Translations under genes and position numbers: made by a program | The notes under the pieces: model-generated | Told to the model about the DNA's origin: nothing | Seen by the model: the letters and a program-made list of their open reading frames with translations, nothing else | Databases searched by the model: none | Origin: SFWF01 sp045587065 | GTDB lineage: Bacteria > Bacillota > Clostridia > Oscillospirales > Acutalibacteraceae | Reading direction: 5' to 3' | Length of the DNA: 49,261 nt | Assembly (NCBI GenBank): GCA_045587065.1 | Contig: JAZNBQ010000102.1 | Span: 1-49,261 of the forward strand | Shown here: in pieces, positions 7,879 to 15,282 of the stretch | Layout: the number at the start of each line of letters is the position of its first letter | How positions within the stretch are numbered: position 1 is the first letter of the stretch

Positions 7879-9411
7879 ATGTTAGACAAAATTGCAGAAA
7901 TTAATGGTAGCATTAATGGCGTTGTTTGGGGCATTTTCGGTCTTGCTTTGCTTATTGGTACAGGCATTATCGTTACCCTTTGCACAAAGGTGTTTCAGAT
8001 TTCACACCTTGGCCATTGGTGGAAAAACACAATCGGTAGTCTTTTTAATAAAGACGTTATCGGTCACACAAAAGAAAAAGGAACAATTTCGCCTTTCCAG
8101 GCTCTTTGTACCGCTCTTGCCGCTACAGTAGGTACCGGTAACATCGCAGGTGTTGCCGCAGCTATTTGCCTTGGTGGTGCCGGCGCGGTTTTCTGGATGT
8201 GGGTTGCCGCATTCTTTGGTATGATGACCAACTTTGCTGAAAACACTTTAGGTATTTATTATCGTCGCAAAAACTCTAATGACGAGTGGTCAGGCGGTGC
8301 TATGTACTATCTTCGTGATGGTCTTGGCTCTAAAAAAGGTTGCAAATGGATTGGTAGAGTATTAGCAGTTCTTTTCTGTATCTTTACTATGCTTGCTTCC
8401 TTCGGTATCGGTAGTATGGGTCAGGTTAACAAAATTGTTGCCAACGTTGCAGCTGCTTTTGATGTTAAAGCCCTTTCTTCCATAAACGTTCTTGGTGATA
8501 TTTCTCTTTACAACATTATTATTGGCGTTGTAATTATGGCGCTAACTGCTCTTATTACCCTTGGTGGTCTTAAGAGAATTGCAAACGTTGCAGAAAAGAT
8601 TGTTCCCTTTATGGTAATACTTTTCGTAGCAGGCAGCCTTATCATTATTGGTGTCAACTATAATGCTATTCTTCCTGCTTTTAAAGCTATTTTCGTAAAC
8701 GCATTCAAACCTCAGGCCTTTGTTGGCGGTGGTATCGGCGGTGTTATTGTTGCTATGACCAACGGCTTTAAGCGTGGTGTTTTCTCCAACGAAGCAGGTC
8801 TTGGTTCTTCTGTTATGGTACACTCCAACTCAAGCATTAAAGAGCCTGTTAAACAGGGTATGTGGGGTATATTTGAAGTGTTTGCCGACACTATGGTAGT
8901 TTGCACAATGACCGCTTTAGTGGTTCTTACATCTGGCGGTCTTAAGGGCGGCGTTTTCAACGTTGAAACTGGTGCCGTTGCAGAAGGCTTGTCTGACGCT
9001 ACATTAGTTGGCGGTGCATTTAACGAAGTTTTCTCTTGGGGTAATATTGGTCAACGTTTTGTTGCTATTGCTATGTTCCTATTTGCTTTCACCACCGTTC
9101 TTGGTTGGTCTCACTATGGTTCAAAGGCTTGGGAATATCTCTTCGGCGCAAAGACAACCTTTATTTTCCGTATTATTCACGTTATTACCGTTATCTTCGG
9201 CGCGGTACTCACCTCATCTCTTGCATGGGACATCTCCGACACCTTCAACGGTCTTATGATGGTACCAAACCTTATTGGTGTATTAGTACTTACTCCATTA
9301 GTTATGAAAATCGTTAAGAACTACATTGACCGTAAGATTCGCAAAAAGGACGTTGAGCCTATGATTTCTTACGACGAGGCGTTAAACGTAGTAGACTCTG
9401 ACGAAGCGTAA
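7879..9411 (+). CDS. Sodium/alanine-glycine symporter, AGCS family
   Basis: This is a multi-spanning membrane carrier that brings in alanine or glycine with sodium (or protons). The 510-residue protein has about 11 hydrophobic segments and AGCS family signatures: GTGNIAGVAAAI in the N-terminal third, and FSNEAGLGSSVMVHSNSSI, which contributes to the substrate site. The last 45 residues are charged and cytoplasmic. It starts at ATG after AAGGAG. The upstream glycine riboswitch points to glycine as a physiological substrate, in line with the known link between this riboswitch and AGCS genes. A bidirectional terminator follows directly. The family is certain; the exact substrate is inferred from the riboswitch. 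Confidence 0.92.
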   Translation: MLDKIAEINGSINGVVWGIFGLALLIGTGIIVTLCTKVFQISHLGHWWKNTIGSLFNKDVIGHTKEKGTISPFQALCTALAATVGTGNIAGVAAAICLGGAGAVFWMWVAAFFGMMTNFAENTLGIYYRRKNSNDEWSGGAMYYLRDGLGSKKGCKWIGRVLAVLFCIFTMLASFGIGSMGQVNKIVANVAAAFDVKALSSINVLGDISLYNIIIGVVIMALTALITLGGLKRIANVAEKIVPFMVILFVAGSLIIIGVNYNAILPAFKAIFVNAFKPQAFVGGGIGGVIVAMTNGFKRGVFSNEAGLGSSVMVHSNSSIKEPVKQGMWGIFEVFADTMVVCTMTALVVLTSGGLKGGVFNVETGAVAEGLSDATLVGGAFNEVFSWGNIGQRFVAIAMFLFAFTTVLGWSHYGSKAWEYLFGAKTTFIFRIIHVITVIFGAVLTSSLAWDISDTFNGLMMVPNLIGVLVLTPLVMKIVKNYIDRKIRKKDVEPMISYDEALNVVDSDEA

Positions 9412-9428
9412 ATTAAAATTTGTAAATA

Positions 9429-9460
9429 AAAAGGATGTGTAGAAATCTACACATCCTTTT
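9429..9460. terminator. Bidirectional terminator (copy 1 of a recurring sequence)
   Basis: The near-perfect stem AAAAGGATGTGTAG / CTACACATCCTTTT has a tiny loop, with T runs in both directions (ATTTTTT on plus, TTTTTATTTAC on minus). It ends the symporter gene and also serves the convergent small gene that stops at 9466. Almost the same hairpin recurs at 18664-18698. Confidence 0.85.
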
Positions 9461-9465
9461 ATTTT

Positions 9466-9726
9466 TTATTCGCAGTCTCTGTTACAATCTCTTGAACAAC
9501 TACAATATCTTGCAATAAGAAGAATTACTATTAACACTACAATAACTGCAACAAAAGCAATTATAGCTGCCATTGCCGCCATAATAGTTTCAGCAAAGTT
9601 TGCTCCTATTAATACGCCAATACCAAGAGCAGCAAGAAATGCAAGTATTGTAAAAATAAGGCCCCAACAGCTAAAACGGCAATCTCTTCTTGCGCAACCG
9701 TTTTGTGTATACTGTCTGTTATACAT
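9466..9726 (-). CDS. Small cysteine-rich two-helix membrane protein, unknown function
   Basis: I do not recognise a family. The 86-residue protein has two hydrophobic helices (about residues 22-45 and 48-72) joined by a very short turn. Cysteine-rich, charged tails lie at both ends: GCARRDCRFSC at 11-21 and CSCSRDCNRDCE at the C-terminus, eight cysteines in all. Both tails would be on the same side of the membrane, so a helical hairpin with a metal-binding or disulfide cluster is plausible, but that is inference. The ATG follows GGAAGTGGAAAT. It is 66 bp downstream of the aminopeptidase gene, with an 16-bp dyad (9749-9764) between them, so it may have its own promoter. Composition matches its neighbours, so a real gene is likely. 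Confidence 0.6.
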   Translation of the reverse strand: MYNRQYTQNGCARRDCRFSCWGLIFTILAFLAALGIGVLIGANFAETIMAAMAAIIAFVAVIVVLIVILLIARYCSCSRDCNRDCE

Positions 9727-9748
9727 ATTTCCACTTCCAATAAAAGAT

Positions 9749-9764
9749 TTGAGTTCAAACTCAA
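9749..9764. promoter_or_regulatory. Dyad upstream of the small membrane protein gene
   Basis: TTGAGTT-CA-AACTCAA is a perfect 7-bp inverted repeat 22 bp upstream of the start at 9726. No T run follows, so it looks like an operator rather than a terminator. It matches no regulator I know. Confidence 0.35.
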
Positions 9765-9792
9765 TACATTTTATGCGAAGTGAAAGCGTTTG

Positions 9793-11184
9793 TTACTTTA
9801 AAAATTCCAACATTGTACGATAAGTTTCAAATACGTCAAACTTTGAAACTGTTTCAAAAGGCGCATGCATTGAAAGAACGGGCACGCCCAAATCCACAAC
9901 GTCTACTCCCAAGTTTGCAATATACATAGCAACTGTTCCGCCGCCACCTAAATCCACTCTGCCAAGTTCCCCTGTCTGCCAGGTAATCTCGGCATTATCC
10001 AGCATTGCGCGAATCTCAGCCACATATTCTGCAGAAGCGTCGGAAGTACCGCTTTTTCCACGAGCACCTGTATATTTAGTGATAACTGCACCGTAATTCA
10101 GTCTAGCGGCATTTTTAGGCTCAGAGACATCCTTAAAGGTTGGGTCCAAAGCAGCATTAACGTCTGCAGAAAGACATTTTGAATTACGTAAAGCAACTGT
10201 ATAGTCTTTACCTTGCATCTGAGCAATATCTCTTACAACGTATTTTAAAAATGCAGAATTAAGACCTGTATTTCCATCAGAACCGATTTCTTCCTTGTCT
10301 GCAAGAATGGTTATAGCAGTTTTCTCTGGCACTCCTATCTCACAAATAGCGGTAAGCGCAGGATAAGCGCAAACTCTGTCGTCGTGTCCATAGGCGCCAA
10401 TCATTGAACGGTCAAGACCTAAATCGCAAGGCTTAAAAGCTGGAACACATTCAAGCTCTGCCGATAAGAAATCCTCCTCTGTAACACCATATTTCTGATT
10501 TAATATAGCCATTACATTAAGCTTTACCAGTTCACTTTCCTTATCATTTTTAAATGGTCGACTGCCAATTAAAATGTTAAGTTCCTCGCCTCTTATTCCA
10601 TCGGCTAAGGTGCGTTTGCTTTGTTCTTGAGCTAAATGCGGTAAAAGGTCTGTTACAACAAAACAAGGGTCATTTTCCTCTTCTCCGATATTAACTTCAA
10701 CAACAGTTCCGTCTTTTTTAACAAAAACACCGTGAAGGGCAAGTGGTATTGCTGTCCACTGATATTTTTTGATTCCGCCATAATAGTGAGTCTTAAAGAG
10801 TGAGAGGTCACTGTCTTCATAAAGCGGGTTTGGTTTTAAATCAAGACGAGGAGAATCTATATGCGCGGCGGCGATATTAACACCTTCATCTGCCGTTTTG
10901 GCACCAATTACAACGAAGGCTACTGTCTTGCCGCGGTTATTTACATAATACTTATCTCCGGCTTTATAGCTTTTTCCCTCTTGGTAAGGCTTAAAGCCTG
11001 CTTTTTCGGCTATAGCTATTGCTGCTTTAGCCGCTTCCCTTTCGGTTTTACCCTCTTTTAAAAAGGTTTTGTAACCTTCGCAATAATCTGTTATTTGTTC
11101 CCATTTTGCATCATCGCAATTTAAAAGACCGTTTTTTTTGCTTAAAAACAGTTGCTTTTTTAAAGTTTCAACAGACTTTTCCAT
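9793..11184 (-). CDS. apeB: M18-family aminopeptidase
   Basis: This is a cytoplasmic zinc aminopeptidase of the aspartyl-aminopeptidase family, which removes N-terminal residues and forms large tetrahedral oligomers. The 463-residue protein shows the metal-ligand motif AAAHIDSPRLD (H108, D110), the catalytic acid pair ADKEEIGSDG, GHDDRVCAY, and the late histidine in LSMHAPFE. The ATG at 11184 follows GGGAGGAAAA. It lies one base after coaE, as last gene of the prfA operon. Substrate preference cannot be read from sequence. The symbol follows common use for bacterial M18 enzymes. Confidence 0.9.
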   Translation of the reverse strand: MEKSVETLKKQLFLSKKNGLLNCDDAKWEQITDYCEGYKTFLKEGKTEREAAKAAIAIAEKAGFKPYQEGKSYKAGDKYYVNNRGKTVAFVVIGAKTADEGVNIAAAHIDSPRLDLKPNPLYEDSDLSLFKTHYYGGIKKYQWTAIPLALHGVFVKKDGTVVEVNIGEEENDPCFVVTDLLPHLAQEQSKRTLADGIRGEELNILIGSRPFKNDKESELVKLNVMAILNQKYGVTEEDFLSAELECVPAFKPCDLGLDRSMIGAYGHDDRVCAYPALTAICEIGVPEKTAITILADKEEIGSDGNTGLNSAFLKYVVRDIAQMQGKDYTVALRNSKCLSADVNAALDPTFKDVSEPKNAARLNYGAVITKYTGARGKSGTSDASAEYVAEIRAMLDNAEITWQTGELGRVDLGGGGTVAMYIANLGVDVVDLGVPVLSMHAPFETVSKFDVFETYRTMLEFLK

Positions 11185-11185
11185 T

Positions 11186-11776
11186 CTATTTTCCTCCCAT
11201 AATGGTTTTTAAAAGCTTTGAAAACTCATTATAAAGTTCTTCCTCGTTATTGTTATTATAGAGTATATGCTTTGTTTTCTCTTTATAATATTGGTCGCTT
11301 TTTCCTGCGCTTATTCTAAGCAGTGCGCTTTCCTCATCCATATTGTCCCTTGTAATTATTCTTTTGAGACGGCTTTCTTTATCAGCTAAAATAGCACAGG
11401 TTTCATCACAGAGACTATCTGCTCCGCTTTCAAACAAGGTAGGCGCGTCAATAAGTATAAAATCTGCTTGTGCTGTCTTTATTTCTTCCTTTAGTATCTC
11501 CAGAACAAAAGGAAATATAGTTGCGTTTAAAAGCTCTGTCTTTTTTCTTGAAGAAAAAGCTTTAAAAGCCAATGCTTTTCGGTTAAGACTACCATCATTA
11601 TTAAGTATGTCTTTCCCAAACTCTTTTGCTAATTTTGCAAGACAATTTTTGTCGTCTGTGGCTCTTCGCGCTGTTTTATCGCAGTCAATTACAAAAAATC
11701 CTGAGTTTATTGCCGCTTTACAAGCGGTGGTTTTACCTGAACCTGTAGGGCCTGTTAGTCCTAAAATAAATTTCAT
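11186..11776 (-). CDS. coaE: Dephospho-CoA kinase
   Basis: It catalyses the last step of coenzyme A synthesis, phosphorylating the 3'-hydroxyl of dephospho-CoA with ATP. The P-loop GPTGSGKT spans residues 9-16, followed by DCDKTARRATD, the CoaE substrate-binding segment, and DAPTLFESGADSLCD in the lid/CoA region. The length of 196 residues is normal. Its ATG overlaps the tsaC/sua5 stop by 4 bp (ATGA), so the two are probably translationally coupled. Confidence 0.93.
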   Translation of the reverse strand: MKFILGLTGPTGSGKTTACKAAINSGFFVIDCDKTARRATDDKNCLAKLAKEFGKDILNNDGSLNRKALAFKAFSSRKKTELLNATIFPFVLEILKEEIKTAQADFILIDAPTLFESGADSLCDETCAILADKESRLKRIITRDNMDEESALLRISAGKSDQYYKEKTKHILYNNNNEEELYNEFSKLLKTIMGGK

Positions 11777-12783
11777 AAAACTATTACCTTAAAAGCGGCG
11801 GCTCTTATAAGCCTGTTATAAACCGCCAGACCTATTCCTTCCTTTTGGGGCGCGTGAACATAAACTGTTTTTATTTCCATTTCATCTACTTTACGCAAAA
11901 TGTCAAAAAGTTGTTTTGCCTTTTCGCTGTCATCTTCGCTTTTTCCGTAAGGTAGTTTTTTTATAATTATTTTGTCTACTTCATCATCAAAGCATACTGC
12001 AAGGCTGTTTTCCTTTTGGTTTACAAATTGACAAAAGTCTTCACTTGTTCCCTCTACTAAAAAGACTTCGGTTTTAGGAGAATAGTGCTTATATTTCATT
12101 CCCGGAGATAAAACCTTTTCATCATTTTTTATTTCCTCTAAAATGGCTTTATCTACTTCTGTACCGGGCAAAAGCTCTTTTATTTCCTCTGGGGTTACTG
12201 CACCGGGTCTCAAAACTCTGAAAGGCTTTTGTGCAAGGGTTATAACAGTGGATTCCACCCCTACACTACAAGACTCAGACATTATCACTGCGTCAATTTT
12301 ACCGTCCAGGTCTGCAATAACATGCTCTGCCGAGGTTGGACTTGGCGAACCCGAAATATTTGCAGAAGGTGCCGCAAGAGGCAGTCCGCTTATCTCTATA
12401 AGTTCTTTTGCTATCTTGTTGTTGGGCATTCTAACCGCAACAGTATCAAGTCCTGCAGAAACGACCTTTGGTATTTTATCGTTTTTATTTAAAATTATTG
12501 TAAGAGGTCCGGGCCAAAAATTTTCGGCCAAAAGCTTTGCTTCTTCACTAAAATCCTGAGTGATTTCTCTTGCCATATTCAAGCTGCAGACATGCACAAT
12601 TAAGGGATTGTCCTGAGGTCTGCCTTTTGCCTCAAATATTTTCTTTATAGCCCTCTCATCATAAGCCGAAGCGGCAAGTCCGTAGACAGTTTCGGTAGGA
12701 ATTGCGACTACTCCTCCGTTTTTAAGGATTTCAGCCGCTTTATTGATGCCTTTAGCATTGTCTTTTAATCTTAACGTTTCCAT
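11773..12783 (-). CDS. L-threonylcarbamoyladenylate synthase (Sua5 type)
   Basis: It makes threonylcarbamoyl-AMP from threonine, bicarbonate and ATP for the t6A37 modification of tRNAs that read ANN codons. The YrdC domain (about residues 10-200) shows KNGGVVAIPTETVYGLAASA, FEAKGRPQDNPLIVH and PSANISGSPSPTSAEHV. A C-terminal Sua5 domain (about 230-336) makes this the long Sua5 form rather than the short TsaC. Start and stop both overlap neighbours (1 bp with prfA, 4 bp with coaE). Linkage to prfA is a very common arrangement in Firmicutes and supports the call. Confidence 0.93.
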   Translation of the reverse strand: METLRLKDNAKGINKAAEILKNGGVVAIPTETVYGLAASAYDERAIKKIFEAKGRPQDNPLIVHVCSLNMAREITQDFSEEAKLLAENFWPGPLTIILNKNDKIPKVVSAGLDTVAVRMPNNKIAKELIEISGLPLAAPSANISGSPSPTSAEHVIADLDGKIDAVIMSESCSVGVESTVITLAQKPFRVLRPGAVTPEEIKELLPGTEVDKAILEEIKNDEKVLSPGMKYKHYSPKTEVFLVEGTSEDFCQFVNQKENSLAVCFDDEVDKIIIKKLPYGKSEDDSEKAKQLFDILRKVDEMEIKTVYVHAPQKEGIGLAVYNRLIRAAAFKVIVL

Positions 12784-13853
12784 TATTCCTCTGATTTAAG
12801 CATTTCTGCTCTGTAATAGGTAATAAGTGCATCTATCATTTCATCAAGGTCACCATTGAGCATTTGCTCTATTTTATAGAGAGTGAGCCCTATTCTGTGG
12901 TCGGTAATTCTGCCCTGTGGGAAATTGTAGGTTCTGATTCTCTCACTTCGGTCGCCTGTACCTACCTGTGCTTTTCTGTCAGATGCAATTGCTTCGGTCT
13001 GTTTGGCCTGTTCCGCCTCGTAAAGACGTGATCGGAGAACCTTCATAGCTTTGTCTTTGTTTTTAAACTGGCTTCTTTCGTCCTGACACTCTACTACAAC
13101 ACCTGTAGGAATGTGGGTAATACGAATTGCAGACTCGGTCTTGTTGATGTGCTGACCGCCTGCACCACTGGAACGGAAGGTATCTATCTGCAAATCTGCA
13201 GGGTTAATTTCAATTTCTACGTCCTCTGCTTCAGGAAGCACGGCAACGGTTACGGTTGAAGTATGGATTCTGCCTGAGGTTTCAGTCTCAGGAACACGCT
13301 GGACACGATGAACACCGCTTTCATACTTAAAGCGCGAATATGCACCCTCGCCTTCAATCATAAAACTAACTTCTTTGTAGCCTCCAAGACCGGTTTCGTT
13401 AGCATTGATAATATCAACCTTCCAACGCTTACTCTCGGCATACATAGAGTACATTCTCATAAGCGAACCGGCAAAAAGTGCCGCTTCTTCTCCGCCTGCA
13501 CCGCCACGGATTTCAACTATTACGTTTTTTTCATCATTAGGGTCTTTAGGAAGGAGCAATATTTTAAGTTCTTCGGAAATCTTTTCCTGGTTTTCCTTTG
13601 CAGTAACAAGTTCTTCTTCTACAAGTTCTTTAAAATCTTTGTCAAGACCGCCCTCGTCAAGAAGAGCTCTGGCCTCTTCCTCGGCAGTTTTTGCAACAGA
13701 ATATTCTCTGAATTTTTCTACTACAGGAGTGAGCTCCTTATGCTCCTTCATAAGCTTTTTAAACTGCTCGTTATCTGACACAACGTCAGGGTCGGCAAGT
13801 AATCTGCCGATTTCTTCAAATCTTCCTTCAACCGCTTTTAATTTATCAAACAT
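12783..13853 (-). CDS. prfA: Peptide chain release factor 1
   Basis: It recognises UAA and UAG stop codons and triggers peptide release on the ribosome. The 356-residue length and the GGQ motif at 232-234 (in SSGAGGQHINKTESA) are typical. The region GTGDRSERIRTYNFPQGRITDHR is RF1-like. There is no programmed frameshift such as in prfB. It begins two bases after the DUF951 gene and overlaps tsaC/sua5 by one base, and is the second gene of a five-gene operon. Confidence 0.95.
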   Translation of the reverse strand: MFDKLKAVEGRFEEIGRLLADPDVVSDNEQFKKLMKEHKELTPVVEKFREYSVAKTAEEEARALLDEGGLDKDFKELVEEELVTAKENQEKISEELKILLLPKDPNDEKNVIVEIRGGAGGEEAALFAGSLMRMYSMYAESKRWKVDIINANETGLGGYKEVSFMIEGEGAYSRFKYESGVHRVQRVPETETSGRIHTSTVTVAVLPEAEDVEIEINPADLQIDTFRSSGAGGQHINKTESAIRITHIPTGVVVECQDERSQFKNKDKAMKVLRSRLYEAEQAKQTEAIASDRKAQVGTGDRSERIRTYNFPQGRITDHRIGLTLYKIEQMLNGDLDEMIDALITYYRAEMLKSEE

Positions 13854-13855
13854 AA

Positions 13856-14044
13856 TTATTCACCATCACTACGAGTTATACTTTTTATACTTTTTTCTAT
13901 TTTTACACGGGGAGTCATAACCTCTCGGTCACAAAGAGTGCATTTTATCTTGAAATCCATGCCTACTCTAAGAACACTAAAGGTATCTGAACCGCAAGGA
14001 TGCTTTTTCTTTAGCTTTATTATATCTCCTACTCTAACGTCCAA
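13856..14044 (-). CDS. DUF951 family protein
   Basis: This 62-residue protein begins DVRVGDIIKLKKKHPCGSDT and contains IKCTLCDREVMTPR. The single cysteine in PCGS and the CTLC pair resemble a small zinc-ribbon or SH3-like fold. The family (YyzM/DUF951) is widespread in Firmicutes and has no established role. The start is TTG at 14042-14044, preceded by AAAGGGG; no ATG is available upstream in frame. It is the first gene of the operon with prfA, so a link to translation is plausible but unproven. Confidence 0.85.
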   Translation of the reverse strand: MDVRVGDIIKLKKKHPCGSDTFSVLRVGMDFKIKCTLCDREVMTPRVKIEKSIKSITRSDGE

Positions 14045-14076
14045 AACAAATGACCCCTTTATATATATCTTATAAT

Positions 14077-14105
14077 ATTATACAATAATATTTCTTCCAA
14101 CGCAA
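14077..14105 (-). promoter_or_regulatory. Promoter of the DUF951-prfA-tsaC-coaE-apeB operon
   Basis: On the minus strand, -35 TTGCGT (14100-14105) and -10 TATAAT (14077-14082) have a 17-bp spacer. It is back to back with the promoter of the plus-strand nuclease gene. Confidence 0.7.
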
Positions 14106-14112
14106 TATCTTC

Positions 14113-14141
14113 TTGTAAAGGTAATAAAAAAATGTTATTAT
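14113..14141 (+). promoter_or_regulatory. Promoter of the YhaO/YhaN-like genes
   Basis: TTGTAA (14113-14118) and TATTAT (14136-14141) have a 17-bp spacer and lie 20 bp before the GTG start. Confidence 0.6.
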
Positions 14142-14160
14142 ACTTTTAGGGGGAGATTTT

Positions 14161-15282
14161 GTGAATAAAGTTAAAATACTACATACCGCAGACCTTCACA
14201 TTGGCGCAGAAATGTCTTATCTTGATACCAAGGCAGAAAGCCGCCAATATGAAAACCTTTTGGTTTTTAAAAATATTACCGAATATTGTACTGAAAATAA
14301 TATAGAAATTTGTCTTATTGCAGGGGACCTTTTTGACTCTAACAGTTCCGCCTCTCCTTTTGTGCCGTCTGTTTTAGAGTATATTGAAAAGGCCGATAAA
14401 ACCCTGTTTTTTTATGCTGCAGGAAACCACGACCCCCTGGACGCTTCGTCCCCTTTCTTTGAAAGAAAACTGCCTCAAAATCTGACTGTTTTCGGAGAAG
14501 ATTTTGAAATTAAAGAAATCCCCCAACTTAATGTTCGAGTTATTGGAAAATCCTTTAAGCATTCCTTTATGGCAAGTGAGAATTTTAGCAAGGCTTTAAG
14601 TGATGATTATATTAATTTATTTGTTTTGCACGCTGATTTAGAGGGAGATTCTTCTAGTCCATACAACCCTATTTCTCGAGAATTTATAGAAAGTTGCTCT
14701 GCCGATTATCTGGCGCTTGGTCATATTCATAAAAGAAGCAACATTACTAAAATTGGGGACACCTTTGCCGCCTACTGCGGTTGTCCTGAGGGTCACGGCT
14801 TTGACGAGCTTGGAATTAAGGGTGCATACGTAGGAGAAATTTCAAAAGGTTCTGCAGAGCTTTCCTTTGTAAAGTTCTGTCAAAGAGTTTTCTGTATGGA
14901 AGAAATTGACATTTCCTCCGCTTCATCTGCAAAAGAGGCCTTTGATATTATTTTAGAAACTCTAAAGAACAATTATGGCGAAAACTTTAACCAAAACCTT
15001 TATAAAATCGTCTTAAAGGGAAGATGCAAATATTATAGCCAGATTAATACAAAAGAGCTTTTATCTATGCTCTCATCTCAACTTTATTTCGTAAAAATTA
15101 AAAACAAACTTCAACCTGATTTTGACCTTGACAATCTGAAAAACGAAATTTCTCTTAAAGGACTTTTTGTTAAGAATATGTTGGCTAAAATGGAGGCAGA
15201 AAGTGACAACGAAGCATTACTTAGCGCCCTTTATTTAGGTCTTGAAGCTTTTGAAGGCGAGGTGGCTTATAATGAAGATTAA
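14161..15282 (+). CDS. DNA repair exonuclease, SbcD/YhaO-like metallophosphoesterase
   Basis: This calcineurin-like phosphoesterase is probably the nuclease subunit of an SbcCD/Mre11-Rad50-like complex. Metal-binding motifs in order are HTADLHIG (about residues 8-15), AGDLFDS (about 58), AAGNHDP (about 92-98), LHADLE (about 159) and LGHIHKR (about 190). The C-terminal 130 residues are the capping/partner-binding part. The length of 373 residues fits YhaO better than SbcD. The start is GTG (14161) with AGGGGGAG. It overlaps the following YhaN-like ATPase by 11 bp, the usual pairing in Firmicutes, so a shared complex is expected. Confidence 0.88.
   Translation: MNKVKILHTADLHIGAEMSYLDTKAESRQYENLLVFKNITEYCTENNIEICLIAGDLFDSNSSASPFVPSVLEYIEKADKTLFFYAAGNHDPLDASSPFFERKLPQNLTVFGEDFEIKEIPQLNVRVIGKSFKHSFMASENFSKALSDDYINLFVLHADLEGDSSSPYNPISREFIESCSADYLALGHIHKRSNITKIGDTFAAYCGCPEGHGFDELGIKGAYVGEISKGSAELSFVKFCQRVFCMEEIDISSASSAKEAFDIILETLKNNYGENFNQNLYKIVLKGRCKYYSQINTKELLSMLSSQLYFVKIKNKLQPDFDLDNLKNEISLKGLFVKNMLAKMEAESDNEALLSALYLGLEAFEGEVAYNED

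Noticed and set aside
9749..9764. Rho-independent terminator after the aminopeptidase gene
   Set aside because: The stem is only 7 bp, AT-rich, with no T run; an operator or chance dyad is as likely.
13308..13920. Open frames antisense to prfA
   Set aside because: Low-complexity Ser- or Phe-rich translations of the opposite strand of a conserved gene.
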